Below, piece after piece: positions 36,600-45,045 of a stretch of 64,000 nt of DNA. The stretch's first letter is position 1; every line of letters begins with the position of its first letter. Position numbers and translations under genes: made by a program. Origin of the DNA: Alphaproteobacteria bacterium AO1-B (GTDB lineage: Bacteria; Pseudomonadota; Alphaproteobacteria; Rhizobiales; Stappiaceae); NCBI GenBank assembly GCA_001890945.1, contig MLAX01000008.1:1-64000 (forward strand), written 5' to 3'. A model generated the notes under the pieces. The model saw only the letters and a list, made by a program, of their open reading frames with translations. It made no database searches and had not been told where the DNA came from.

Positions 36600-37400
36600 T
36601 CACCCAGCCGCTGCCACAGCCCGTTTTGCCATGACCGTGACCAGATTGGCGCGGTAAGCAGCCGAACCATGCAGATCCGACAAGAGATCATCCGCATTCG
36701 GCGCAATACCGGAGACCGCGTCTGCCGACCAGTTGCTGCCAAGAGCCGCTTCCATATCGTTCATACGGAAAACGCCGTCTTGCCCGGCTCCGGTAACAGC
36801 AACCTTCACCGACCCATCTGAACCCTGTGCCACGAAAACACCTGCCATGGCATAACGGGATGCCGGGTTCGGGTATTTGGCATATGCGCTCTTCTGAGCG
36901 CCCGGGAACTTCACGGACTGAACCACTTCGTCTTCGTCCAGAGCGGTCTCGAACATCCCGGTGAAGAAGTCTTCTGCGGAAAGTTCCCGCTTGTTGGTGA
37001 CAACAGTCGCGCCCAACGCCACAAGCGCGGACGGATAGTCAGCGGCGGGATCGTTGTTGGCGATGGAACCGCCGATCGTACCCATGTGACGGACCGCCGG
37101 GTCACCAATGCCGCCTGCCAGAGACGCAAGGCCCGGCAGTTTGGATTTGACGATATCGTTGGACGCGACTTCCGCATGGGTGGTCGCCGCGCCGATGGCG
37201 ACCCCGTCGCCGTCAGCGCAGATGCCCTTCATTTCGGCTATCTGAGTCACATCCACAAGATCGGACGGCGCCGCGAGGCGCTGCTTCATGGTTGGCAGCA
37301 GGGTTTGGCCGCCGCCCAAGATCTTGCCGTCGTCAGCTTTTGCAAGCAGGTCGGCGGCTGCGGCAGCAGAACCGGCCCGGTGATAGGTTGTTTCATACAT
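36600..37400 (-). CDS. coxM: CO-dehydrogenase-like FAD subunit (CoxM)
   Basis: A 266-residue medium subunit of a xanthine-oxidase-family molybdoenzyme. FAD-binding motifs GGGQTLLP (about 34-41) and MGTIGGSIANNDPAADYP (about 106-123) are intact. It passes electrons from the 2Fe-2S subunit to an acceptor. It is last of the minus-strand coxG-S-L-M set. Because the large subunit is form II, the enzyme may not oxidise CO; the FAD subunit does not decide this. Confidence 0.92.
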   Translation of the reverse strand: MYETTYHRAGSAAAAADLLAKADDGKILGGGQTLLPTMKQRLAAPSDLVDVTQIAEMKGICADGDGVAIGAATTHAEVASNDIVKSKLPGLASLAGGIGDPAVRHMGTIGGSIANNDPAADYPSALVALGATVVTNKRELSAEDFFTGMFETALDEDEVVQSVKFPGAQKSAYAKYPNPASRYAMAGVFVAQGSDGSVKVAVTGAGQDGVFRMNDMEAALGSNWSADAVSGIAPNADDLLSDLHGSAAYRANLVTVMAKRAVAAAG

Positions 37401-37475
37401 TTCAGGGTCTCCCCAAAATAACTTCTCAATTAGGCGGGCGGCGCGAACCGCCCGGAATGATGTTCGCCAACGGCC

Positions 37476-39836
37476 TTACTCGGCTGCCTGCTTCAGGCCG
37501 GACTGCGCCAGCGCCCAGACCCGCTCCGGCGTTGCCGGCATGGTCAGGTCATTGGAGCCCAAAGCATCCGTGATCGCGTTGATCACAGCTGGTGGAGAGC
37601 CGATCGCCCCCGCCTCGCCGCAGCCTTTCATGCCAAGCGGATTGCCTGGGCACTCCGTGACATGGGTGGAAAGCTGGTAGGACGGAACGTCATCTGCACG
37701 CGGCATGGTGTAGTCCATGTAGGATGCCGTCAGAAGCTGACCACCTTCGTCATAGGCGGCATTTTCAAGGAGCGCTTGGCCAATGCCTTGCGTGATCCCG
37801 CCATGGACCTGGCCTTCCACAATCATCGGATTGATGATCTTGCCGAAGTCATCTGCAGCCGTGAAGTTGACGATTTCCGTCTTTCCAGTTTCCGGATCGA
37901 TCTCGACCTCACAGACATAAGTTCCTGCCGGGAAGGTGAAGTTGGTCGGGTCGTAGAATGCCCCTTCCTTCAGGCCCGGCTCCATGCCTTCCGGCAGGTT
38001 GTGCGCCGTATAAGCCGCAAGCGCGACCTCAGTGAAGGTCAGCTTCTTGTCGGTGCCGGCCACTTTCAGCTCGCCGCCCTCGATCTGGATGTCACCTTCG
38101 GCGGCTTCCATCAGGTGCGCTGCGATCTTCTTGGCCTTGGATTCGACCTTGTCGAGCGCCTTGACAATCGCGGACATGCCCACGGCTCCGGAGCGGGACC
38201 CATAGGTGCCCATGCCGAACTGCACCTTGTCGGTGTCGCCGTGGACGATGGAAACCGAATCGGTGTCGAGGCCAAACCGCTCACTGATCAGCTGGGCAAA
38301 AGTGGTTTCGTGCCCCTGACCGTGGCTGTGCGAGCCTGTCAGAACTTCAATGGTGCCGACCGGATTGACCCGGACTTCGGCCGATTCCCAAAGACCGACA
38401 CCAGCACCAAGGGATCCGACCGCAGCTGACGGCGCAATGCCGCAAGCTTCGATGTAACAGCTGAGACCAATGCCGCGCAGCTTGCCACGGGACGCTGCTT
38501 CCGCCTTGCGTGCAGCAAAACCGTCATAGTCTGCTGCCTTCAAGGCCGCATCCAACGTCGCGTCATAGTCGCCGGCATCGTAGCACATGATTACCGGAGT
38601 CTGATGCGGGAAGGCCCGGATGAAGTTCTTCCGGCGGAACTCTGCCGGAGACAATCCGACTTCGCGTGCCGCTGTCTCCATCATGCGCTCAACCAGATAG
38701 GTCGCTTCCGGACGTCCGGCTCCGCGGTAGGCATCAACCGGGGTCGTGTTGGTGTAAACCGCTTTCACGTTGGCGTGGATGGCCGGAATATCATACTGGC
38801 CCGACAGCAGCGTTGCGTAGAGATACGTCGGTACGGACGACGAGAACAGCGACATGTACGCGCCAATGTTCGCAACGGTCTTGACGCGGAAGCCAAGAAC
38901 CTTGTTGTCGGCATCGAGCGCCAGTTCCGCCTCGGAGCGGTGATCACGGCCATGCGCATCGGTCAGGAACGCCTCGGTGCGGTCCGAGACCCACTTGACC
39001 GGGCGCCCCACGCGCTTGGACGCCCACAGGCAGACCATTTCTTCCGGGTAGATATAGATCTTGGACCCGAAGCCGCCGCCGACATCCGGCGCGATCACCC
39101 GGAGTTTGTGTTCCGGCGCAACGGCATAAAACGCGGACAGCACCAAACGGGCTACATGCGGGTTTTGTGATGTGGTGTAGAGCGTGTAGTGCTCTTCGGC
39201 ATCATCATATCCGGCAAGCGCCGCGCGCGGCTCCATCGGGTTCGGCACCAGACGGTTGTTGTGGATCTCCATCTTGGTAACGTGAGCGGCCTTTTCAAAG
39301 GCTTCGTTCGTTGCAGCCTCGTCGCCAATTTCCCAATCGAAAATCAGATTACCTTCGGCTTCCGGGTGGAGCTGCGGCGCGCCGGGCTTCAGGGCATCGA
39401 GCGGATCGACGACGGCGTCCAGTTCCTCGTAATCGACAACAACCGCATCCGCAGCATCGCGTGCCTGGGCTTGGGTATCGGCGATAACAACGGCAACAGC
39501 CTGACCGACATGACGGACGATCTCCGGCTCAAGGGCGCGCCAGCCGCCCATTTTCATCGGTGTGCCGTCCTTGGAATGGATCATCCAGCCGCAGATCAGG
39601 TTGCCGATCCCGTCGCCAACCAGTTGATCTCCGGTCAGAACGGCATCAACACCGGGCATCGCCAAAGCGGCCTCGGCATCAATACCCGTTACTTTCGCAT
39701 GAGCATGCGGTGACCGCACAAAAGCGGCATAGCCCATGCCCGGCATGGTCATGTCATCGGTGTACTTGCCCTTGCCGGTGATAAAACGCTTGTCTTCTTT
39801 GCGCAGGGCGCGGGCGCCAATCCCTTCTACTGCCAT
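37476..39836 (-). CDS. coxL: Form II CO-dehydrogenase-like molybdenum large subunit
   Basis: A 786-residue molybdopterin-cytosine-dinucleotide hydroxylase large subunit. The active-site loop is AYRGAGR at residues 369-375, the form II (BMS) signature; form I CO dehydrogenases have AYRCSFR with the Cu-binding Cys. The Gln-type Moco segments (GGGFGSK, GSHSHGQGHETT) and the catalytic Glu region near the C-terminus (GCGEAGAIGSPPA) are present. GGGAGAG precedes the ATG at 39836. The true substrate is uncertain; many form II enzymes show no CO oxidation. Maturation genes coxD, E and F are not in the window. Confidence 0.92.
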   Translation of the reverse strand: MAVEGIGARALRKEDKRFITGKGKYTDDMTMPGMGYAAFVRSPHAHAKVTGIDAEAALAMPGVDAVLTGDQLVGDGIGNLICGWMIHSKDGTPMKMGGWRALEPEIVRHVGQAVAVVIADTQAQARDAADAVVVDYEELDAVVDPLDALKPGAPQLHPEAEGNLIFDWEIGDEAATNEAFEKAAHVTKMEIHNNRLVPNPMEPRAALAGYDDAEEHYTLYTTSQNPHVARLVLSAFYAVAPEHKLRVIAPDVGGGFGSKIYIYPEEMVCLWASKRVGRPVKWVSDRTEAFLTDAHGRDHRSEAELALDADNKVLGFRVKTVANIGAYMSLFSSSVPTYLYATLLSGQYDIPAIHANVKAVYTNTTPVDAYRGAGRPEATYLVERMMETAAREVGLSPAEFRRKNFIRAFPHQTPVIMCYDAGDYDATLDAALKAADYDGFAARKAEAASRGKLRGIGLSCYIEACGIAPSAAVGSLGAGVGLWESAEVRVNPVGTIEVLTGSHSHGQGHETTFAQLISERFGLDTDSVSIVHGDTDKVQFGMGTYGSRSGAVGMSAIVKALDKVESKAKKIAAHLMEAAEGDIQIEGGELKVAGTDKKLTFTEVALAAYTAHNLPEGMEPGLKEGAFYDPTNFTFPAGTYVCEVEIDPETGKTEIVNFTAADDFGKIINPMIVEGQVHGGITQGIGQALLENAAYDEGGQLLTASYMDYTMPRADDVPSYQLSTHVTECPGNPLGMKGCGEAGAIGSPPAVINAITDALGSNDLTMPATPERVWALAQSGLKQAAE

Positions 39837-39932
39837 CACTCTCTCCCTAAAACTGTGTGGCTTTGGCCTCAACCATCTGTGCTGCACCGTTCCTCCCGGC
39901 AGCACACGGACAGTCAGGCCGTGTATCGGTCC

Positions 39933-39981
39933 CATGCACCGCAGTGCATGCGAGATTGCTGCGAGTAACTGGTGTTACTCG
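39933..39981 (-). promoter_or_regulatory. Two stem-loops between coxS and coxL
   Basis: CATGCAC-CGCA-GTGCATG spans 39933-39950 and CGAGTAAC-TGGT-GTTACTCG spans 39962-39981. The second contains the coxS stop codon. Neither is followed by a T tract, so they probably affect mRNA processing or stability rather than terminate. Confidence 0.6.
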
Positions 39982-40466
39982 GCGGCCTGGGCCATTCCGG
40001 CCATTTGGTCAGAAGCGGATTTGATCGCCTTGACGATGTTCTGATAACCGGTGCAGCGGCAGATGTTGCCTTCCAGCTCGTGGCGGATGGTTTTTTCATC
40101 CAGATTGCCAGCACCATGGCGGTTGATCATGTCGATCGCGCTCATGATCATCCCGGGTGTACAGAAGCCGCATTGCAGACCGTGATGCTCGCGGAAAGCT
40201 GCTTGGACCGGATGCAGATTATCCGCACTGCCGACGCCTTCCAGGGTCACAACCTCGGCGCCATCGGCCTGAGCGGCCAGCATGGTACAGGATTTAACGG
40301 CCTTGCCGTTTACATGCACCACACAGGCTCCGCACTGCGAGGTATCGCAGCCCACATGGGTTCCGGTCAAACCGCGCACATCCCGGATGAACCCGACCAG
40401 AAGCGTGCGGTCCTCCACATCTGCCGAAACGGACTTGCCGTTCAGCACCATCGACACTTTTGCCAT
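39975..40466 (-). CDS. coxS: CO-dehydrogenase-like 2Fe-2S subunit (CoxS)
   Basis: A 163-residue two-cluster ferredoxin-type subunit. The plant-type cluster ligands are Cys40, Cys45, Cys48 and Cys60 (GCDTSQCGACVVHVNG); the second cluster is bound by Cys99, Cys102, Cys136 and Cys138 (CGFCTPGM and CRCTGYQ). It carries electrons from the molybdenum site to FAD. It lies between coxG and coxL with hairpin-containing gaps of 197 and 138 bases, longer than usual in this window. Confidence 0.94.
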   Translation of the reverse strand: MAKVSMVLNGKSVSADVEDRTLLVGFIRDVRGLTGTHVGCDTSQCGACVVHVNGKAVKSCTMLAAQADGAEVVTLEGVGSADNLHPVQAAFREHHGLQCGFCTPGMIMSAIDMINRHGAGNLDEKTIRHELEGNICRCTGYQNIVKAIKSASDQMAGMAQAAE

Positions 40467-40635
40467 GAATTCTTCTCCCTCAGATACTTCCAGATCGGAA
40501 CACCCGCGTCCAAAGGGTCTTCTGATCCGATTTCCTCCGGCTTAGCGCCGGTTGTTCGGCTTGTCCGGTCCCGCTCTGGTGTCCAGTTCCGGATCCTCCA
40601 TCCAGAGACTTTCCAAAACACCGGACCAAACGTCA

Positions 40636-40658
40636 ACTGCCGCCAAAAGGGCGGCAGT
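40636..40658 (-). promoter_or_regulatory. Stem-loop between coxG and coxS
   Basis: ACTGCCGCC (40636-40644) and GGCGGCAGT (40650-40658) form a perfect nine-base stem with loop AAAAG, just after the coxG stop. There is no following T tract. It may limit read-through or protect the coxG message end. Confidence 0.6.
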
Positions 40659-40663
40659 CAAAT

Positions 40664-41392
40664 TCAGCTCGCCAAGGCCAACACGACAATGAGGCCTGCC
40701 AAGGCAATCAGCCCCCAGACCATGGGGCCACCAAAGGCACCACGCCCGGCCGCCGCTTCAATGTTTTCTTCCGCCTTGTGCAACTGGTCTTCGACGGCAT
40801 GTTCAGCTTCTTCCAGAGCGTGAACGACCCCTGAAGGGGTGTCTTCAACAGCAAGCCGCTTGGCTTCTTCTGCAACGCCGGGATCCAATTCCTCCGCGTT
40901 TCCAGCAGACGCCTCTGCAACCGTTTCGGTGGTTTCTTCTGCTGCCGGTGCAGGACCGGCAACGGCTTCAGAGAACTTTGCGAAAAAGTCTTCCGCCATT
41001 TTCTTCGCAGTGGAGTCGATCAACCGGCTGCCAAGCTGCGCCAGCTTGCCGCCAACTTGCGCTTTGGCGGTGTATTCCAGCAACGTGCCGCCTTCGACTT
41101 CGGTCAGCTTCACGTCTGCGGAGCCTTTCGCAAACCCAGCGACGCCGCCCTTGCCTTCACCCACAATCGTATAGCTCTCCGGAGCATTGATGTTCTCAAG
41201 GGTGACCGCACCTTTGAACTTGGCTTTCACCGGACCAATCTTTGAGGTCACGGCTGCCGTCATTTCGGTGTCGGATGTTTTTTCGAGGGATTCACAACCG
41301 GGAATGCTGGCTTTCAAAATCTCCGCATTATTCAGTGCGGCCCAGACAGCATCCCGAGACGCTGCAATCACCTGACTGCCCGATATGTCCAT
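40664..41392 (-). CDS. coxG: CoxG-type SRPBCC protein with C-terminal membrane anchor
   Basis: A 242-residue protein. Residues 1 to about 150 form an SRPBCC/polyketide-cyclase-like domain of the CoxG family (MDISGSQVIAASRDAVWAALNNAEILKASIPGCESLEK). An acidic, Ala/Glu-rich linker (about 150-220) follows, then a final hydrophobic helix (GLIALAGLIVVLALA). CoxG is thought to help anchor CO dehydrogenase to the membrane, and this layout fits. It is the first gene of the cox set; a palindrome at 41409-41426 lies 17 bases upstream of its start. Confidence 0.87.
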   Translation of the reverse strand: MDISGSQVIAASRDAVWAALNNAEILKASIPGCESLEKTSDTEMTAAVTSKIGPVKAKFKGAVTLENINAPESYTIVGEGKGGVAGFAKGSADVKLTEVEGGTLLEYTAKAQVGGKLAQLGSRLIDSTAKKMAEDFFAKFSEAVAGPAPAAEETTETVAEASAGNAEELDPGVAEEAKRLAVEDTPSGVVHALEEAEHAVEDQLHKAEENIEAAAGRGAFGGPMVWGLIALAGLIVVLALAS

Positions 41393-41408
41393 TGTGGTCC
41401 TCCAAAGC

Positions 41409-41426
41409 CGATTTTTTCTAAAATCG
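41409..41426. promoter_or_regulatory. CGATTTT-TTCT-AAAATCG palindrome upstream of coxG
   Basis: Perfect seven-base arms with a four-base spacer in the 221-base region between divergent coxG and the FIST-domain gene. It may be an operator or a leader hairpin of the cox operon. No regulator of cox is evident nearby apart from the two-component set to the right. Confidence 0.45.
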
Positions 41427-41613
41427 TTGGTTCATAGAAAAGAACAGAGTGCTGTCCCTGTACACTGTACTTTAGGTCACGCCCTCCAAATCCGATACCG
41501 CGACCAGAGCAGGAACCAGGCTCGCTTTACAAGTCTTCGTTTCAACAGCTACAAATTTATAGTGGTGACGGCAAACCCGGAGACAAGAGGCCGCTGTCAT
41601 CCGGGAGGATACT

Positions 41614-42810
41614 TTGGACGCGAATGCCTGGACGCAATTCGGCTGCGGGGTCGTAGCTTTGACCGCTCGCCAGCCAGACGATGCTCGATTTTGGGCAGAT
41701 CTGGAAGCCGCCGCTCAATCTTCGGCGTATTCCCTTGGATTAATCTTTTATTCCCAGGACAGTTTTCCGGCGGACCTGTTACGGTCGAAAATGGCTGAGT
41801 ACGCTGTCGGTTTGCCCTATGCAGCGTGTTCAACAGCCGACGAAATTGGCGGTGTAGATGAGGGCGCCGGCCGGTGTCTGGCCATCTTGTTTCCGAAAGA
41901 TCAGTTTGCGATCACGCCATTCAGGATCGACGGGATCCGATCCATCGGATTTGACCGCATCGTTGCCCAGGTGAAACGCGAACGGCAGGCCTTTGAACAC
42001 GACCCGGCACCATTTCCAGGCACGGAAGACAAAGGCGACACCTTTGCCCTATGCCTGATCGACGGTCTTTCCGTTGTGGAGGAGATGGTCACCGCCGCCC
42101 TGCACTGGGCTTTGGAGGACATCCCTCTGCTTGGCGGCTCCGCTGGCGACAGCATGCATTTTTCAAAGACATCCCTGATCCTTAACGGGGCAGCCGGGGA
42201 TGATTGCGCCATCGTCCTTTTGTGCCGCAGCCGCATCCCTTTCAAGATCTTCAAGACCGACAACTTCATTCCGACCGACCGAAAGCTGGTTGTCACCCGC
42301 TCTGATCCGGCACGCAGGATTATCTACGAATTCAACGCCGCTGAAGCCGCGTCCGAGTATGCCCTCGCTGTCGGGCTTGATCCTTCGTCGCTATCTCCGC
42401 TGAGTTTTGCGTCCCATCCGCTCGTGGTCCGGGTCGGCGGTGAGTATTACTGCCGCTCGGTGCAGAAGGTAAACCCGGACGGGTCGCTCTCCTTCTTCTG
42501 TGCAATCGACGACGGGATTGTCCTGACCGTTGCCGAGCCCACGGGCATGAGCCGGTCAACGCGGGAAGCATTCGAGAGTGTCGATGCGGAAATCGGCGGC
42601 ATCGATTTTGTGCTCGGGTTCGACTGCGCCCTTCGCCGGATAGACGCGCAAAACCGGCAGGCGACGCAGCGCATCAATGCGATCTATGACGCTTACAATG
42701 TGCTCGGCTTCAACACATACGGTGAGCAGTATCTGTCGATGCATCTCAATCATACGTTCACCGGAATTGCCTTTGCGAAACCCCCAGCCGAACCGGAAAC
42801 GCCATCATGA
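41614..42810 (+). CDS. nosP: FIST-domain sensor protein, NosP-like
   Basis: A 398-residue protein made almost entirely of FIST N and FIST C domains (NGAAGDDCAIVLLCRSRIPFKIFKTDNFIPT and a C-terminal VLGFDCALRRI block). FIST proteins next to NahK-type kinases, as here with ATGA overlap, include the haem-containing nitric oxide sensor NosP of Pseudomonas and Vibrio. Function is assigned from this gene pair; haem binding is not shown. The start is TTG at 41614, supported by GGGAGGA at the correct distance; no in-frame ATG lies near. Confidence 0.72.
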   Translation: MDANAWTQFGCGVVALTARQPDDARFWADLEAAAQSSAYSLGLIFYSQDSFPADLLRSKMAEYAVGLPYAACSTADEIGGVDEGAGRCLAILFPKDQFAITPFRIDGIRSIGFDRIVAQVKRERQAFEHDPAPFPGTEDKGDTFALCLIDGLSVVEEMVTAALHWALEDIPLLGGSAGDSMHFSKTSLILNGAAGDDCAIVLLCRSRIPFKIFKTDNFIPTDRKLVVTRSDPARRIIYEFNAAEAASEYALAVGLDPSSLSPLSFASHPLVVRVGGEYYCRSVQKVNPDGSLSFFCAIDDGIVLTVAEPTGMSRSTREAFESVDAEIGGIDFVLGFDCALRRIDAQNRQATQRINAIYDAYNVLGFNTYGEQYLSMHLNHTFTGIAFAKPPAEPETPS

Positions 42811-44159
42811 GCCTTTATGATATCGATGACCCGGTCCGGCTGAAAAAGATAAATGCAGCGCTGGTCAATCGCGTTGAGCAGGCGGTCGATCAACAACGCA
42901 ACGCGTTTTCGCTGTTTGAAACGGCCATTTCCCTTGAGGGTCAGATCCGGAAGCGAACCGATGAACTGACATCCGCCTTACGCCGCGTGGAAGAAATCAA
43001 CGTCGAGCTCGCCCGCCAGAAAGACATCTCCGAGCGGGCCAACCGGTCGAAGACACAGTTTCTCGCGGCTGCCAGTCACGACATTCTGCAGCCGCTCAAT
43101 GCAGCCCAGTTGACAATCTCGTCGCTCTACGACCTCCAGCAATCGGACAAGGCAAGAGCCATGGTTGCGCAAGTCGAGCGGTCTCTCGACACGATGAATG
43201 AGCTCTTGCGCACGCTGCTTGATATTTCGCGTCTGGATGCCGGCGTGACGATGCCGCGGTTCACTTCCGTGCCGATTCCCCCAATTCTGGACAGTCTCCT
43301 GTCCGATCTTCGGCCCATGGCCGAAAAAAAGGGTCTGCGGCTGCGGGTGGCCGTCACGAATGACTGCGTCTACACCGACCGGCTCATGCTGCGACGCGCC
43401 CTTCAGAACCTCATCTCCAACGCCATTCATTATACGGACAAAGGCGGTGTATTGATCGGCACCCGGCGGCAGGGAGACCGGATTTCAATTGAAGTGATCG
43501 ATACGGGTCGCGGAATTCCGGAAGACCAGCAGGAAAAGATCTTTGAGGAATTTCATCGCGGACCACTATCAGAGGGAACCGCAGATCAAGGAACCGGACT
43601 GGGCTTGGGCCTTGCCATCGTCAATCGTCTTGTGACCGCGCTCAATCACGAGGTCTCCGTTCAATCCTCTCTCGGAAAAGGCAGCGTCTTCCGCATCAGT
43701 GCGCTTAGGGCCTCCACCCCCCCGGCGTTGCAAACTGCAGAAGCTCAGCCGTCGGCCCCGCCCGCAGCCAAGGGCAACCTGTCCGGGCGCAAGATATTGG
43801 TTCTGGAAAATGACCCGGCTGTTATTGAGGCCATGGAGGGGCTGCTTGCGAACTGGGGCTGCGAATTCAAGGTTGGGCGATCCACACGGGATGCGCTGGA
43901 AGCGTTGGAAAGCTTACGCTGGATCCCGGACCTGATCATCGCCGATCATCATCTGGATCATGGCACTCTTGGAACTGAAACACTGGCCCAGCTTTTCACC
44001 ATCCTGCCAACCAAAGTGCCGGCAATCCTTGCGACGGCCGATGCCTCCGAAACTGTTGTTGAAGAAACCAAGCGGCTTGGTGTTGAACACATGCCGAAGC
44101 CTGTGAAACCGGCGCAATTGCGGGCTCTGGCAACGCATCTGATCAACGGCGGCGAATAG
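42807..44159 (+). CDS. Hybrid histidine kinase, NahK/ErcS-prime type
   Basis: A 450-residue soluble kinase: coiled-coil N-terminus (about 10-80), HisKA with His91 in ASHDILQPLNA, HATPase with N-box NLISNAIHYT (201-210), DTGRGI (232-237) and GTGLGLGLAIV (262-272), and a C-terminal receiver (from about 328) with Asp380 as likely phospho-acceptor and conserved Lys431. There is no membrane segment or PAS domain, so the input probably comes from the FIST protein encoded in overlap upstream. The ASHDxxQPL H-box marks the NahK family. The LuxR-type response regulator just downstream and convergent is the likely output. Confidence 0.85.
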   Translation: MSLYDIDDPVRLKKINAALVNRVEQAVDQQRNAFSLFETAISLEGQIRKRTDELTSALRRVEEINVELARQKDISERANRSKTQFLAAASHDILQPLNAAQLTISSLYDLQQSDKARAMVAQVERSLDTMNELLRTLLDISRLDAGVTMPRFTSVPIPPILDSLLSDLRPMAEKKGLRLRVAVTNDCVYTDRLMLRRALQNLISNAIHYTDKGGVLIGTRRQGDRISIEVIDTGRGIPEDQQEKIFEEFHRGPLSEGTADQGTGLGLGLAIVNRLVTALNHEVSVQSSLGKGSVFRISALRASTPPALQTAEAQPSAPPAAKGNLSGRKILVLENDPAVIEAMEGLLANWGCEFKVGRSTRDALEALESLRWIPDLIIADHHLDHGTLGTETLAQLFTILPTKVPAILATADASETVVEETKRLGVEHMPKPVKPAQLRALATHLINGGE

Positions 44160-44169
44160 TCTCTATCAG

Positions 44170-44886
44170 CTATTGGACCGATTGGGCGGGCGCTGCCGCT
44201 GTTGACAGCTCGAACGGACTGGCGGTGCCCAGCGCCTCAAGGCGATTGACCTCAATGACGGCCTGCGTCCGGCTGGAAACACTCAATTTGCGCAAGATTT
44301 CAGACACATGTGCCTTGACCGTGGTTTCGCCAACCGACAGCTCATAGGCAATCTGCTTGTTGAGAAGTCCATTGCAGATCATTTGCAACACGCGGATTTG
44401 TTGAGGCGTAAGGCTGGACAACCGTTCGATCATCTTGCGGGTATCATCGTCAATCGGGTCTTCCGAACCATCAGCGTAGGTTTCCGGCACATAAACTGCC
44501 CCGTTCATAATCTGTTGAATGGCATCGGCCAGCGTCGTCTTCTTCGAGGATTTGGGAATGAAACCAGCCGCACCATAAGCCAGCACTTGCGCAATGATCG
44601 GCGGATCCTCGACCCCTGAGACAACAACCACCGGAAGGCGCGGGTAGTGGGTTCTCAAATGCAGCAGCCCGTCCATACCCTTGACCCCGGGCATCGATAG
44701 ATCCAGGAGCGCCAGATCAAAGCCAGCGTCGTCCTGCAAAAGCTGGTTTGCCTCATCAAGTGAGGCTGCATCGAGCGTATCTGAGTTCGGGTAGGCAAGC
44801 TCAACGGCACTGTGCAACGCTTCGCGAAACAGCGGGTGATCATCGATAATCAGAAATTTGCTGGCGTTGCCGGTCTCCATGGACAT
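44170..44886 (-). CDS. LuxR/NarL-family response regulator
   Basis: A 238-residue regulator. The receiver has acidic Asp15/Asp16, phospho-acceptor Asp62 (LLDLSMPG) and Lys in FIPKSSKK; the LuxR helix-turn-helix is LTPQQIRVLQMICNGLLNKQIAYELSVGETTVKAHVSEILRKL (about 159-201). It converges on the hybrid kinase gene with a ten-base gap and is its likely partner. It resembles AgmR/ErbR-type regulators. GGGAGG lies nine bases before the chosen ATG; a second ATG two codons later is possible. Confidence 0.85.
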   Translation of the reverse strand: MSMETGNASKFLIIDDHPLFREALHSAVELAYPNSDTLDAASLDEANQLLQDDAGFDLALLDLSMPGVKGMDGLLHLRTHYPRLPVVVVSGVEDPPIIAQVLAYGAAGFIPKSSKKTTLADAIQQIMNGAVYVPETYADGSEDPIDDDTRKMIERLSSLTPQQIRVLQMICNGLLNKQIAYELSVGETTVKAHVSEILRKLSVSSRTQAVIEVNRLEALGTASPFELSTAAAPAQSVQ

Positions 44887-45045
44887 TGCTGCGGACCTCC
44901 CTTCCGCGTCTTGATATCTGCCGCCTCATGGCCACTGTGCTTGTTATCCGGCCACGGTGCGAACAGACCACCAGTCTTCCGCGGTCCTTGTCCGAACTCA
45001 ACTGTTCTTTAGATCAAGTACAAGAACCGTGACGAATGCGTTGAC

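Noticed and set aside
37476..39836. Form I (true) CO dehydrogenase
   Set aside because: The active-site loop is AYRGAGR and lacks the Cu-binding Cys of AYRCSFR.
44887..45045. A small gene between the response regulator and the quinone reductase-like gene
   Set aside because: The 159 bases have no frame with a ribosome binding site; it is probably the response regulator promoter.
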